64,000 nt of DNA from Chlorobiota bacterium (GTDB lineage Bacteria; Bacteroidota; Ignavibacteria; OLB7), in assembly GCA_016700335.1 (NCBI GenBank), contig CP065014.1, forward strand, positions 1,091,001 to 1,155,000, read 5' to 3'. Below, in pieces: positions 1 to 9,868 of the stretch (its first letter is position 1; each line of letters starts with the position of its first letter). A model generated the notes under the pieces. The model saw only the letters and a program-made list of their open reading frames with translations, searched no databases and was not told the origin of the DNA. Position numbers and translations under genes: made by a program.

Positions 1-1904
1 ACTCCATCTTTAGGTAATAAGTTAACTGGTGCAGATGGATACAATCCTATAGATATTTTATACAAACTACTCCATGTTCCTGATAAATTTCCAGAGATAC
101 CTTTTACTCTCCACCAATAATTGGTTCCATCTTTCAATCCCCATTCATCATTAACAGTTGTCATTGTATCAATGATTCGAGTCAAGAAAAATGCAGGAAT
201 ACTTTTTAATGTAGAATCATCATAAATTTCAAACCAATATTTTTCAGCTGGTGGATTTGTTGCTCCCCAAGAGAATTTAGCTTTGTTTAATGGAATTGAA
301 GATCCATTAGGTGGCATCATGTTGGAAATAATTGAAGGTGCTGCACCATATTGAAACCAATTGATTTCACTCCAATCTCCAAATCCTCCATTATTTTTTG
401 CCTTTACTCTCCAATAATATTTTTTACCATAATCAAAATCTTTTATAATTACAGTAGTATCTAAAATATTTGTTTTAAAAGTGTAAAAGGTTGATAATGA
501 TGAATCATCATAAACTTCAAGATAATAACTTTGAATATTGGGTGATGCTTTCAACCATCCAAAACTAATTGTATCTTTTAAAGTTACGTATCCACTAATA
601 GGTTCAACTAATGAAACTTTAGAAGGGTTTATAGAATACTTGAAAGTATAAATGGGTGAAAAATCTGAATATCCAAACTGAGATTTAGCTTGAACTCTCC
701 AATAATATGACTGATATAGTGTTAATCCTTTAAGCACTTTTGAAGTATCAATTTTATTTGAATCTATATAAACAATTTGAGTAAAATCAATATCTTTCGC
801 ACATTCAAATTTAAATGTCGTTGGAACAAAATTATTTTTTTGCCAAATACATTTTACAGTATCTGTTGTTATGTTTGAATTATCATTTGGTGATAAAAGA
901 TAAGGATCATTTGTTGCTTGATTTCCAAAATCAACTTTTACATTTACATTTTTTTTAACACTTATTGTCTTTGTTTGATTTTCAACCATACCACCGCCAG
1001 AAGCAGTAATTACAACACTCCCAGTAATTTTACCTAATGGAATTGCATAACCTCCACTTTTTGAAGTAATCGCCGAATATGATCCTTGATTTAAAGTAAT
1101 TGAAACACCAGGTAAGCCTTCACCAATATCATAAAAATTATTTTTATTTTTATCTTTATATACAACTCCAAGAACAAAATAATCATTTGCATTTCCATAA
1201 TCTTGAGTACAAATTAAAGGACCTGTTGATCCACCATTTCCCTTTATAATACCAATTCCTACTTCTCTGAAAACTGCATCGTTTGATCCGAATGCCATTA
1301 AATTATGTCTATGCCCAAGTCCAGGGTTTCCCCAATCAATATTAAAAGCTAAATGACCATATAAAACACTTTTCATATATGCAAAAATGTTTTCTCCCAT
1401 CTCACCTCCTGGATAACCAGCTTTGTTCATTCTTTGAAATGGACTTGATCCATCACTTCCTGTATGATCTTGAAAATCATTAGCACTCATATCTTCGCAA
1501 TGTTTACGAGCAGCATTAATTAGTTGCTCATTCATTGCAATAGGAGGACGAACTGGGTATCCAGCAAATTCACTTTTAATTTGAGATAAATTAATTTTAA
1601 AATAACTTACCGAACTTAATATATCTGGATCTTGAGTTGCTGCAATTCTTTCTCCTTCTGCTTTCGGATTTGCACGAGCCCTATTGATATATTCGAGCAT
1701 TAATTGTTCTTCATCAGTAGGTTCACCATGGCTATAAACTATTGAATTACCTAAAGTTTTTAGTTTTGATATTTTGTTATCTACTGGTATGAACTTTCTG
1801 TAAACCGCAGGACAAAGAGCTTTTGGAGTTTGAGAAAAAAGGGCTTGTATTCCAAAAAATAGGACTATAAGCAGTAAGAGAAAAAATTTAAGATTCTTAT
1901 TCAT
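1..1904 (-). CDS. Secreted CAP/SCP-domain protein with fibronectin-like repeats (3' end beyond window)
   Basis: The reading frame is open from an ATG at 1902-1904 to the left edge, so about 634 codons are visible and the C-terminus is missing. Residues 1-26 form a signal peptide (hydrophobic core ending in ALFSQ). Residues about 65-235 are a CAP (SCP/PR-1, PF00188) domain: an HCEDM motif near 135, FQDHTGSDGSSPFQR near 145-158, GENIFA near 170 and GHRHNLM near 198, followed by VGIGI. A carboxypeptidase-regulatory-like unit (about 240-310) and at least three fibronectin-III-like units with repeated YYWRV or YWWRV strands follow. Bacterial CAP proteins are extracellular, often of unknown activity. 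A T9SS sorting tail may lie beyond the edge, but that cannot be seen. It is divergent from cdsA. Confidence 0.85.
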   Translation of the reverse strand, partial: MNKNLKFFLLLLIVLFFGIQALFSQTPKALCPAVYRKFIPVDNKISKLKTLGNSIVYSHGEPTDEEQLMLEYINRARANPKAEGERIAATQDPDILSSVSYFKINLSQIKSEFAGYPVRPPIAMNEQLINAARKHCEDMSANDFQDHTGSDGSSPFQRMNKAGYPGGEMGENIFAYMKSVLYGHLAFNIDWGNPGLGHRHNLMAFGSNDAVFREVGIGIIKGNGGSTGPLICTQDYGNANDYFVLGVVYKDKNKNNFYDIGEGLPGVSITLNQGSYSAITSKSGGYAIPLGKITGSVVITASGGGMVENQTKTISVKKNVNVKVDFGNQATNDPYLLSPNDNSNITTDTVKCIWQKNNFVPTTFKFECAKDIDFTQIVYIDSNKIDTSKVLKGLTLYQSYYWRVQAKSQFGYSDFSPIYTFKYSINPSKVSLVEPISGYVTLKDTISFGWLKASPNIQSYYLEVYDDSSLSTFYTFKTNILDTTVIIKDFDYGKKYYWRVKAKNNGGFGDWSEINWFQYGAAPSIISNMMPPNGSSIPLNKAKFSWGATNPPAEKYWFEIYDDSTLKSIPAFFLTRIIDTMTTVNDEWGLKDGTNYWWRVKGISGNLSGTWSSLYKISIGLYPSAPVNLLPKDG

Positions 1905-2059
1905 TATAATATATTTGAAGAAAGTAAATATAAAATGGAGATTAAAAGATATTCTAAGAATTTACATTTTTGTTTTTAGCAAAAAATCTAACAAAAATAA
2001 AATTAAAAATAAGGATATTTACATCTAAATTTGTTAAACATTTTTATAAATTTAATTTA

Positions 2060-2941
2060 ATGCAACAATCAAACAAATACCCATTTGGTCCAACAAAATT
2101 TGAGCTAAAATATGGGAATAACATCACAAGAATATTATTTGCAGTTATTGCAATTCCAATTGTATTGTTGTGTGTCTCACTTGGAGGTTATTGGTTCTTA
2201 ACTTTTATGATGATTATTTCATCAATAGCCTTAATAGAATTTTATTGGCTTTGTGAATCTAAAGAGTTGTACCCTAATATATTTCTTGGTGTAATAGCAT
2301 CATTAGTTTTACAATACATTTTCTCAGTTCATTCAGTGGATAAAATTACATTTGTATTGATACCTTTGTTTGTTGTTACAATGAGTGTTGAATTATTTAG
2401 AAATAAAAACAATTCAATATTAAATGTTGCATCTACTTTAGCTGGTGTAATGTATATTTCATTATCTATGGCATGTTTTACTGAAATTAGATATTACTTT
2501 AATGATAATTTAGACTCAACAATATTTCACACAAATAATTTAGATATTGGAATTGTATTTGCGATATTAATTTCTATTTGGGTTTGTGACTCATTTGCAT
2601 ATTTTGTTGGAAGAAAATTTGGTAAACATAAATTGTTCGAAAGAATTTCTCCAAAAAAATCTTGGGAAGGGACTATAGCTGGTGCCATCGGATCAGTTGT
2701 TTCAATGTTACTTGTTCAAAGATTTTGGTTAGTTGATCTGTCAATATTTGACTCAATAGTAATTGGTTTAATTGCAGGAATATTTGGACAGTTGGGTGAT
2801 TTATCTGAGTCTATGTTAAAAAGATCTGCAAGAATTAAAGATTCATCTCAAATACTTCCTGGTCATGGAGGAGTATTAGATAGATTTGATAGTTTATTAT
2901 TTGTTTCTCCTTTAGTTTATATTTATCTAAATATAAAGTAA
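2060..2941 (+). CDS. cdsA: Phosphatidate cytidylyltransferase CdsA
   Basis: CdsA makes CDP-diacylglycerol from CTP and phosphatidic acid, the branch point of phospholipid synthesis, in the inner membrane. The 293-residue protein is almost all hydrophobic helices. The C-terminal family signature is intact: SMLKRSARIKDSS, then LPGHGGVLDRFDS, with the conserved K-R, K-D, HGG and DR residues. An upstream GRKFGKHKLFERISPKKSWEG segment is also typical of the family. The frame can be extended to a TTG at 1970, but the added 30 residues are basic and unlike the family, so the ATG at 2060 is preferred. It is followed by a hairpin shared with the converging susD gene. Confidence 0.93.
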   Translation: MQQSNKYPFGPTKFELKYGNNITRILFAVIAIPIVLLCVSLGGYWFLTFMMIISSIALIEFYWLCESKELYPNIFLGVIASLVLQYIFSVHSVDKITFVLIPLFVVTMSVELFRNKNNSILNVASTLAGVMYISLSMACFTEIRYYFNDNLDSTIFHTNNLDIGIVFAILISIWVCDSFAYFVGRKFGKHKLFERISPKKSWEGTIAGAIGSVVSMLLVQRFWLVDLSIFDSIVIGLIAGIFGQLGDLSESMLKRSARIKDSSQILPGHGGVLDRFDSLLFVSPLVYIYLNIK

Positions 2942-2946
2942 AAAAA

Positions 2947-2977
2947 AAAGCTCTATCCATTTGAAAGATAGAGCTTT
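2947..2977 (-). terminator. Rho-independent terminator of the susC-susD unit (possibly bidirectional)
   Basis: An 11-bp perfect stem (AAAGCTCTATC with GATAGAGCTTT, loop 2958-2966) lies between the converging cdsA and susD genes. Nine A residues at 2941-2949 give a long U-run in minus-strand RNA, so it mainly serves susD. The plus-strand U-run is short. Confidence 0.8.
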
Positions 2978-2992
2978 AAATTATGAAAAAAA

Positions 2993-4369
2993 CTAAGGTA
3001 AAATTGCACTTACTAATGCATCATTATCTTTAGGGCAAGTAGTTTTGTTAGAATTTGTTTCAACTAACGGATATAAAAAACGCTTAGGAACAGCTAGTTC
3101 AGGCAATGTTCCTGTTCTTCTCATATCAGTATAAGTTTGACCTTCTAAAAATAGACTTAAATGTTTTTGAGTTAAAATTTCAGTGATAACTTTATTTTTA
3201 TCAGAAACATCTCCACTATTCATATCATTTAATCCAGCATTTACTCTTATAGAATTTACAGCTTTAACAGCATTTGGTAATGCTCCAACTCTTGCTTCGC
3301 ATTCTGCTATAATAAGTGTATTCTCATTACCAGAAATTAATGGAATATCATCGGCATACTCTGCATATTTTTTTAGAGAAACAATGTTTGTACCTTTAGT
3401 TGCATTAGTATCAGTAACAACTTGTTTGTGTGCAGGATTCCCAAAAAATGTAGTATTAAAATTTGGTGTAAAATATTCAGATAATCTTTTGTCACCAGCC
3501 TCTTTTTGTAACAAATCTACGAAAGTTTTTTCACCTCTAATTGGTTCTCCACTTTCATCTTTAGCCCAATGTGCCCATGGTCCCTGCTCACCAGCTGCAT
3601 CTGTGAACATTGCATTCAAGCTCATTTTACTATCAGTTATTCCATTCTTGGCAGAGCTCAAAGCAGAAGAATAATTTTTTAAATGAAGAAAATAACGAGC
3701 TTTTAGAGAGTTACAAGTAGAAATCCATTTTGCTTTATCTCCACCATAATTTAAATCTTGTTTGATTGGAGCTGAATTGCCAAATTGAATAATTGCATCA
3801 TCTAATAATCTTTGAACTTCTGCATAAGCATCAGTTTGGGAAACAAAAGGATTAGTATTAAATCCATCTTGAGTAATTGGAATTGAACCATAATAAGCAG
3901 CAAGTTCACCCAAAACAATCGCTTTGTAAGTTTCTGCCATTCCTTTCAAAGTTGCTCTAATGCCTATATTACTTGCTCCAAAATCTGTTTCTACAGAATA
4001 TTTTAAAATATCATTTGCTATCCTGACAGTTTTAAAACCAACTAACCACATGTCACTGACAGGACCATCTAAAGATAAATCATAGGAATTCCATGTAATT
4101 GGTTGTGGTCTTCCTAAACCTTTTACAGCAGACATTTGCCAAGTAAAAATTGATGACATTCTAGAGCGATCACCACAATAAAATTCACCTGTTCCAGTTT
4201 GAAGTGCAACAACTAAACCAAACTGACCTTCTTGAGTTTTCAGAGATGCAATACTGATTCCATTTGGGGAATTATTAATTGCTGGGTCAATAGAACAGCT
4301 ACTTAAAAAAAGTAATGAAACTGAACTAATCAAACAGATAAAACTGATAGATATATATTTATTTTTCAT
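2993..4369 (-). CDS. SusD/RagB-family outer-membrane lipoprotein
   Basis: This is the surface lipoprotein partner of a SusC-type TonB-dependent channel; it caps the channel and binds the substrate. The 458-residue protein has a signal peptide with lipobox LSSC (lipidated Cys25). It shows SusD hallmarks: an N-terminal helical region ending in SDMWLVGFKTVRIANDI, an ALGELAAYYGSIPITQ-like segment (here VLGELAAYYGSIPITQDG), AKWISTCNSLKARYFLHL, and C-terminal IAECEARVGALPNAVKAVNSIR and LFLEGQTYTDMRRTG helices. It resembles the SusD-like_2 branch. It lies 27 bp downstream of the SusC gene and is surely co-transcribed. The substrate (glycan or peptide) cannot be told, because no glycosidase or peptidase gene sits beside the pair. 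Confidence 0.92.
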   Translation of the reverse strand: MKNKYISISFICLISSVSLLFLSSCSIDPAINNSPNGISIASLKTQEGQFGLVVALQTGTGEFYCGDRSRMSSIFTWQMSAVKGLGRPQPITWNSYDLSLDGPVSDMWLVGFKTVRIANDILKYSVETDFGASNIGIRATLKGMAETYKAIVLGELAAYYGSIPITQDGFNTNPFVSQTDAYAEVQRLLDDAIIQFGNSAPIKQDLNYGGDKAKWISTCNSLKARYFLHLKNYSSALSSAKNGITDSKMSLNAMFTDAAGEQGPWAHWAKDESGEPIRGEKTFVDLLQKEAGDKRLSEYFTPNFNTTFFGNPAHKQVVTDTNATKGTNIVSLKKYAEYADDIPLISGNENTLIIAECEARVGALPNAVKAVNSIRVNAGLNDMNSGDVSDKNKVITEILTQKHLSLFLEGQTYTDMRRTGTLPELAVPKRFLYPLVETNSNKTTCPKDNDALVSAILP

Positions 4370-4396
4370 TGTTAGAAATATTTAATAGATGAATTA

Positions 4397-7300
4397 TTAA
4401 TAAGTTAATGATAATGATATTCTTAATGATTTACTTTGAGGTAAAGTAAAATAATCCATACCTCTACCTTCAGAATTTCCAAATGTATTTACCTCTGGAT
4501 CAAATCCATTATATTTAGAAATTGTCATCAAATTTCTTGCTGATAAAGATAAATTTAATGTCTCAATACCATATTCACTTAAACCATGATAGTTATAACC
4601 TAAAGAAATATCTCTTAGTTTAATATAAGAACCATCTTTAATATGAGGTTCATTACTATCATTAAATCCATTTGCATAAGTTTGATAATATTCTTGTTTT
4701 GTTACAGCAACTGGTTTATTTGGATCAGTTACATCCATAACAGGTTGACCATCTTCATTGATCCATGGTTCATCTCGATCTTTTGTATCTCCATGAGTAC
4801 CAAAGTTATACAATGCACCTTCAGTACCATTCCAAACTTTACCACCTTGCTTTATATCGAATAAGAATGAAAAAGTTATGTCATTCATTAAACTAAAAGT
4901 ATTTTCCCAAGAAGCTGTAAAATCTGGTTCTGATGAACCTAATATTAATAATTCTGTGCTTAATTTTGGAGCTCCTTTGTAAGCATTTCCATAATCATCG
5001 TCAGCGGCACCTGTAGAATAAATTATTTTACCAGTTGTTGAATCTCTAAGCCAACCACGACCATAAAAAACTCCCAAAGGCTGACCTGGAGTAGCAATAT
5101 TAGTAACTCCAGTAAATGCACCATTAATGCCATAAGTTGAAGAACCTTCTAACTTAGTAACCATGTTAGTTGTTTTAGTAAACCCAAAATTAGTATTCCA
5201 AGTAAAGCCTTCTATATTTACAGGATTTATTCCTAAATTAAGTTCAATAGTTCTGTTATACATTGCTGCTGCATTTTTGTAATATTTGTCATATCCAGTA
5301 GATGCTGGAATATCTAATAATAGAATCATATCTTCAACATTATTTGAACTATAATTTGCTTCAAACTTTATTTTATTGTTGAATAAGCCCAAATCAATTC
5401 CTATTTCTCTTTCTATATTTAATTCTGGTTGAATGTTTTCATTTCCTCCAACAATATAATTATCACCACTAAGTTCTCCCTGTCTAATACCTATAAACCC
5501 ATTTCTTGATGCTTTAGTATCTCTTCCCCAAGGATCAAAAAATCCATATGTTCCATATAAAGATGTAGTTGCATAAGCTCCTGGCAAACTTGGTGATCCT
5601 GCTTCGCCATATGCTCCTCTTATTCGAAGATTATCAATTGTACCTTTCATATCTTTCATGAAAGATTCATCAGATAAAGTATATGAAATTCCAAATTTTG
5701 GATAATTATGAAATTGATTGTCCTTTCCAAAAGTTGAGCTTCCGTCTCTTCTAATTGATGCAGTTAAATTTAAATTTTGGAAAATTGTAGCAGTAGCAGA
5801 AGCAAACAAACCAACTGTTTTTGTTTTTCCATTAGCAGAAGCACCATCTTTTGTAGAACCGGCTGAAATTTGATCATAAAAAGGGAGGGTGCTTGTAGCT
5901 TCAACATCAGAACTATTGCTTTCTTGCCAAATTACTTGTTGACCAATAATTCCATTTAAAGAAAAATTGTCACTAAAATTATGTGAGGCAGATAATGTTA
6001 AATCTAAATTATAATTAGAAACTGAAGATCTATTAACATCAATCAAACCTAATGAATTTAATGAAGCTCTAGCACCAACTGCTAACCTTTCAACATTAGT
6101 TTGATCGTATCTATCTAAACCAATTCGCCCAGTGGCTTTAATCCAATCAATTGGGTTCCAAGTTAACTCACTACTATGAATAAATCTGTTAACATTCTGA
6201 TTAAAAGAATTATTCTCTTGTGACCATAATGGATTATCATAACCAGCAAATCTTCTTTGTGTTCCGTCAGATTCATATTTTATACTATTATCAAACTCTG
6301 TTGGTGTTCTTAATCCACCTAACAAAGTACCAGATCTATTACTTCCATCTTGAGGTAAGTTAGTATTTGAAGAAATGTAATTTGAGCTAGTTTGTAAAGA
6401 AAGTCTTGGTAAAAGACCAACCCCTAAATTTAATCTTATGTTTCTTTTATCCATATCTGAGCTTATTACAGTTCCTTCTAAATTGGATAATGTCCCAGAA
6501 ATTAAATAATTTATATCACCATTTCCACCACTAACGCTTAGGCTTTGTTCAAAACTATTTCCTGTTCTAAACACGTCTTCACCATGATTAAATGTTGTTG
6601 TTCCTTCTTTTAATTTAGCACCATAAGAATCTGTAGAACCTGGTTTACCAACACCACCATTTGTACCTGCAGCATAAGGGATTCTCTGTCCATAAATGTT
6701 TTGTAAATTAAATTCTCCTGAATGTTTATCCATTGTGTAAGAAGAACTGTATGTTATAGTTGCAGGCTTTTCACTGCTCATCATATTTCCTTTTTTAGTG
6801 GTGATAAGTATAACTCCATTTCCAGCTAATGAACCATACATTGCTGCTGCTGAAGCTCCTTTGAGAACTTCAATACTTTCAATATCTTGAGGATTAATAT
6901 CAATTGCTCTGTTCCCTAATTGTTTACTTCCATTAGGATCAAAAGTATAACTATTATCAATTATAACTCCATCAACAACATATAAAGGTTCAGAGCTACC
7001 TGCAATAGATTTTCTACCTCTAAGTGTAACAAAAGTACCAGCTCCAGGAGTACCACTACTTTTACTAACTTGGGCACCTGTAACTCTCCCTGCTAAGGCA
7101 TCTATTGCTGAAGTTGATACAACTTTATTAATCTTATCTCCTTCAACTGTACTAATTGAGTTCCCAAGTTTATCTCTTTTAACTTCGCCTGTAAGACCCA
7201 TAACAACTATCTCTCGCCCTTTTAAAGCCTGAGAACTAATCTCATAATTCAGAACTAAATCTGATGTTCCAATTGTAACAACTTTTATAGAAGTTTGGTA

Positions 7301-7594
7301 ACCTACCATTCGAGTTTCAACAGAATGAGATCCTTGGGGAACTCCTTTAATAGAATATTCACCCTTAGAGTTAGAGATTGCTCCAATTTTCATTTTTGGT
7401 ATAGATACTGAAACCCCAGACATACTTTTTTTGGTGTCAGAATCTGTAATTGTACCTGAAATTGTGTGTCGCTCATCATTTCCTCCTTGAGAATATAATG
7501 ATTTGGAGATTGTGAAAATTATTACCATAACTGCTAAAAATAATCTTTGTGATGGTAAAGTGGCATAAATAAGCCGTTTGTAATTAGTTCTCAT
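4397..7594 (-). CDS. SusC/RagA-family TonB-linked outer-membrane receptor
   Basis: A 1065-residue TonB-dependent outer-membrane transporter. In order it has a signal peptide (about 1-35), a carboxypeptidase-D-regulatory-like domain (about 43-115), the SusC plug signature (STSAIDALAGRVTGAQV, then GTFVTLRGRKSIAGSSEPLYVVDGVIID, followed by NPQDIESIEVLKGASAAAMYG) and a long beta-barrel ending in aromatic-rich SLRISLSLTY. It forms the channel with the SusD lipoprotein encoded 27 bp downstream and is powered by TonB-ExbBD encoded elsewhere. The length is normal for the family. A -7-like box lies about 85 bp upstream. Confidence 0.95.
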   Translation of the reverse strand: MRTNYKRLIYATLPSQRLFLAVMVIIFTISKSLYSQGGNDERHTISGTITDSDTKKSMSGVSVSIPKMKIGAISNSKGEYSIKGVPQGSHSVETRMVGYQTSIKVVTIGTSDLVLNYEISSQALKGREIVVMGLTGEVKRDKLGNSISTVEGDKINKVVSTSAIDALAGRVTGAQVSKSSGTPGAGTFVTLRGRKSIAGSSEPLYVVDGVIIDNSYTFDPNGSKQLGNRAIDINPQDIESIEVLKGASAAAMYGSLAGNGVILITTKKGNMMSSEKPATITYSSSYTMDKHSGEFNLQNIYGQRIPYAAGTNGGVGKPGSTDSYGAKLKEGTTTFNHGEDVFRTGNSFEQSLSVSGGNGDINYLISGTLSNLEGTVISSDMDKRNIRLNLGVGLLPRLSLQTSSNYISSNTNLPQDGSNRSGTLLGGLRTPTEFDNSIKYESDGTQRRFAGYDNPLWSQENNSFNQNVNRFIHSSELTWNPIDWIKATGRIGLDRYDQTNVERLAVGARASLNSLGLIDVNRSSVSNYNLDLTLSASHNFSDNFSLNGIIGQQVIWQESNSSDVEATSTLPFYDQISAGSTKDGASANGKTKTVGLFASATATIFQNLNLTASIRRDGSSTFGKDNQFHNYPKFGISYTLSDESFMKDMKGTIDNLRIRGAYGEAGSPSLPGAYATTSLYGTYGFFDPWGRDTKASRNGFIGIRQGELSGDNYIVGGNENIQPELNIEREIGIDLGLFNNKIKFEANYSSNNVEDMILLLDIPASTGYDKYYKNAAAMYNRTIELNLGINPVNIEGFTWNTNFGFTKTTNMVTKLEGSSTYGINGAFTGVTNIATPGQPLGVFYGRGWLRDSTTGKIIYSTGAADDDYGNAYKGAPKLSTELLILGSSEPDFTASWENTFSLMNDITFSFLFDIKQGGKVWNGTEGALYNFGTHGDTKDRDEPWINEDGQPVMDVTDPNKPVAVTKQEYYQTYANGFNDSNEPHIKDGSYIKLRDISLGYNYHGLSEYGIETLNLSLSARNLMTISKYNGFDPEVNTFGNSEGRGMDYFTLPQSKSLRISLSLTY

Positions 7595-7678
7595 TTTTTA
7601 AAGAGATTGTTTGTGAAAGAAAGAGCAAGGTTAAGAAATTATAATTCTAAAATTTAGTTTCTAAAAAAATTTAAAGAA

Positions 7679-7686
7679 CAAATCTA
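7679..7686 (-). promoter_or_regulatory. Candidate -7 box (TAGATTTG) for susC-susD
   Basis: The minus strand reads TAGATTTG, matching the Bacteroidetes TAnnTTTG -7 consensus, 85 bp upstream of the SusC start. By chance the motif occurs about once per 1.3 kb per strand in DNA this AT-rich, so support comes only from position. The rest of the roughly 320-bp gap (7595-7920) is low-complexity AT with nothing else recognised. Confidence 0.35.
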
Positions 7687-7903
7687 AAATCTCAATAATG
7701 ATCTCATAAAAATCGGAAGGAATACAATTACAATTTTAATAAATCAATAAATCTATATTATCAAATCGTAAAGTAAATATTTTTTTATTAATAGCAATGT
7801 TTTTTTAAATAATTTATTTTCGATGATCTTTAGATATATACAATTAATATGTTAATCAGTAATACATATTAATAGAAATTTCTAATATCAAAATATTTAA
7901 CCA

Positions 7904-7911
7904 TAAATTTG
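7904..7911 (+). promoter_or_regulatory. Candidate -7 box (TAAATTTG) of coaE, very close to the start
   Basis: TAAATTTG matches TAnnTTTG exactly and ends 9 nt before the coaE ATG at 7921. If transcription starts 5-7 nt after the box, the mRNA has almost no leader. Confidence 0.45.
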
Positions 7912-7920
7912 CATAATATT

Positions 7921-8616
7921 ATGAGAAAATTATTTATTGGAATTACTGGTTCTATAGGATCTGGAAAAAGTACTGTGGCGAGTATTTTTACAAACGAAGG
8001 TATACCAGTTTTAGTTGCAGATATTATAGCAAAAGAATTGATGACAACTAATAAAGATTTAATAATTGAAATTAAAAAACAATTTGGAGAACAAGTATAT
8101 AATGAAGGTGAAATTGATAAAAAAGTTTTAGCAAATATTATATTTAATAACAAAACAAAATTAGATATTATAAATTCTTTGGTTCACCCAATTACCATTA
8201 ATGAACAATTAAAAAGAGCAGAGCAATTATTTATTCAAGGATTTAATATAGTAGCTTCTGAAGCTGCATTGATATTTGAATCTGGTCATACTAGCCATTT
8301 TGATTACATTATTGTTGTTACTTCTGATAAACTTGAAAGATATAAACGTGCTGTTAAAAGGGATAATTTAAGTATGTCGGATATTGCAAAAAGAGATGAT
8401 AACCAATTGCCTGAAGAATATAAAATTCAACATGCCGATTTTGTAATAAAAAATAATGGTTCATTAAATGAATTAATTTCAAATACTAAATTTATAATCC
8501 AATTATTAAAAACGTTACCTTCAAAGAAAATTATGGATGAAAGATTAAAAGCTTCAATTGAAAATTTAGATATAGATTTAATTAATGATGATATTATATC
8601 AAATGAAGAAAATTAA
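7921..8616 (+). CDS. coaE: Dephospho-CoA kinase
   Basis: CoaE phosphorylates the 3'-hydroxyl of dephospho-CoA, the last step of coenzyme A synthesis, in the cytosol. The P-loop GSIGSGKST is at residues 10-18. The substrate-binding VADIIAKEL segment, LVHPIT, and EAALIFESG followed by the VVTSDKLERYKRAVKRD lid region match the family. The protein is 231 residues, somewhat longer than the usual 195-210 owing to an acidic C-terminal tail (about 205-231). The frame can extend to a TTG at 7909, but that codon overlaps the -7 box, so ATG 7921 is chosen. The gene is followed 29 bp later by yigZ. Confidence 0.94.
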   Translation: MRKLFIGITGSIGSGKSTVASIFTNEGIPVLVADIIAKELMTTNKDLIIEIKKQFGEQVYNEGEIDKKVLANIIFNNKTKLDIINSLVHPITINEQLKRAEQLFIQGFNIVASEAALIFESGHTSHFDYIIVVTSDKLERYKRAVKRDNLSMSDIAKRDDNQLPEEYKIQHADFVIKNNGSLNELISNTKFIIQLLKTLPSKKIMDERLKASIENLDIDLINDDIISNEEN

Positions 8617-8645
8617 TAATTTTAAAATTATTGAAATGTTTATTT

Positions 8646-9263
8646 ATGGCAGATAATTTAAACCCTTATAAAACAGTTTTGGAAAATAGTTCTATTGAAT
8701 CAAAAGTTAGGGGTTCAAGGTTTATTGGAACTATTTTAAATGTCGATTCTAAGATAAAAGCTAATTTAGAACTTGATTTAATTAGAAAAAAATATTGGGA
8801 TTCAACACATAACTGCTATGCATATAGAATTGCTCCACATGGATTGGAAAGTAAAATGAGTGATGATGGTGAGCCAAGTGGATCAGCAGGTAAACCTATA
8901 CTATACATTTTACAAAAAGCTGAAATTGTAAATACTTTGATTGTTGTAACAAGGTATTTTGGTGGCTTAAAACTTGGAGTTGGGGGTTTAGTTCGTGCAT
9001 ATTCAGAGTGTGCAAAATTAGTAATTGAAAATTCTAAAATAACAGAAGTTTACCCAACAGAAATTTATAAAATATTTGTTCAATATGAAGATATGAAATA
9101 TATCAGGCCAATAATTGATAATTATGCAATTAGCTTTGATGAAGAATTTCATGATGTGATAAATTATACTGTCAAAGTGAAAAAAATTGTTGGATTAGAA
9201 TTTACTGATAAAATAATTGAATCATCTCAAGGTAGAGCCGGTTGGACTAAGCTAGAAAATTGA
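8646..9263 (+). CDS. yigZ: YigZ/IMPACT-family protein (UPF0029)
   Basis: A 205-residue member of the YigZ/IMPACT family, whose eukaryotic members regulate the GCN2 kinase; the bacterial role is unclear. The N-terminal domain shows the family signature: SRFIGTI, STHNCYAYRI, SDDGEPSGSAGKPIL, then VVTRYFGGLKLGVGGLVRAYS. A shorter C-terminal ferredoxin-like domain follows. The frame can begin at a TTG at 8631, but the ATG at 8646 gives the normal length. It is one of the few genes here ending in TGA, at the expected family length, which helps show that TGA is a stop in this genome. Confidence 0.93.
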   Translation: MADNLNPYKTVLENSSIESKVRGSRFIGTILNVDSKIKANLELDLIRKKYWDSTHNCYAYRIAPHGLESKMSDDGEPSGSAGKPILYILQKAEIVNTLIVVTRYFGGLKLGVGGLVRAYSECAKLVIENSKITEVYPTEIYKIFVQYEDMKYIRPIIDNYAISFDEEFHDVINYTVKVKKIVGLEFTDKIIESSQGRAGWTKLEN

Positions 9264-9344
9264 AGTCTTTATCATATATTTGGATTATAATTATAAATTA
9301 ACTTAATTAAAGTTTTACATTATTTAGAAAAAATAAAAATATAT

Positions 9345-9376
9345 TTGACCTAAAACCGCTTAATTCCGTATCTTTG
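9345..9376 (+). promoter_or_regulatory. Bacteroidetes-type promoter (TTG-N21-TATCTTTG) of the zinc-ribbon/rpsU unit
   Basis: TTG at 9345-9347 is separated by 21 nt from TATCTTTG at 9369-9376. This fits the -33 TTG / -7 TAnnTTTG promoter of this phylum, 40 bp upstream of the zinc-ribbon ATG. It is the best two-element match seen in the window. Confidence 0.65.
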
Positions 9377-9416
9377 TTACTAGTATTCAGGTAATTTATA
9401 ACCAATATTCAGAATA

Positions 9417-9833
9417 ATGGTAACTGTAGAGAAAAAAACTCCACGAAAAAGAGCTAAATCAAAATATATTTTACTTTCTAATATGTGCGATATATGCACT
9501 AAACCAACAAAGTTTCAGTTAGTTGGTTTGGTTGTTGGTTCTGAGGAGACAAAAAAATGGGCAAAGTGTAGTAAGTGTAGGCATACAGTTTTGTTAGACA
9601 TGGAATTAATAGAAGGTCCAAAGGAAGAAACTAGTTTAGGTGATATTACTGCTGATGAATGTATTCCATATTCTCCAAAAACTTTATATGAAATTGGAGA
9701 TGCTATTTATCATCAGGCATGGGATGATATGGGCATGGTAAGGTCAAAAGAGATGACTTCAAATGGTAAATTTGCAATCGTTGTTGCGTTTATGAAGTCA
9801 GGTGAAAAAAAATTAATTGAAAATTTGAGTTAA
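9417..9833 (+). CDS. Small zinc-ribbon protein with basic N-terminus and Tudor-like C-terminus
   Basis: A 138-residue protein not assigned to a named family. It begins with a basic tail (KKTPRKRAKSK), then a four-cysteine zinc ribbon (C24, C27, C51, C54; CDIC and CSKC). Its C-terminal half (YEIGDAIYHQAWDDMGMV, then KFAIVVAFMKSGEKKLIENL) resembles the small beta-barrel Tudor/KOW-like module at the end of UvrD/PcrA helicases, which contacts RNA polymerase. That likeness is a reading of the pattern, not a proven homology. It has its own strong promoter and lies 35 bp before rpsU, with the rpsU terminator closing the unit, so a role tied to transcription or translation is a reasonable inference. 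Confidence 0.8.
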   Translation: MVTVEKKTPRKRAKSKYILLSNMCDICTKPTKFQLVGLVVGSEETKKWAKCSKCRHTVLLDMELIEGPKEETSLGDITADECIPYSPKTLYEIGDAIYHQAWDDMGMVRSKEMTSNGKFAIVVAFMKSGEKKLIENLS

Positions 9834-9868
9834 AAATTTTATAAATATATAAATTTCAACAAACAAGA

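Noticed and set aside
1970..2059. TTG start giving CdsA 30 extra residues
   Set aside because: The added segment is basic, low-complexity and not found in the family; the ATG at 2060 fits the usual length.
3183..3674. Plus-strand 163-codon frame
   Set aside because: It lies wholly inside the SusD gene on the other strand and shows no domain or signal of its own.
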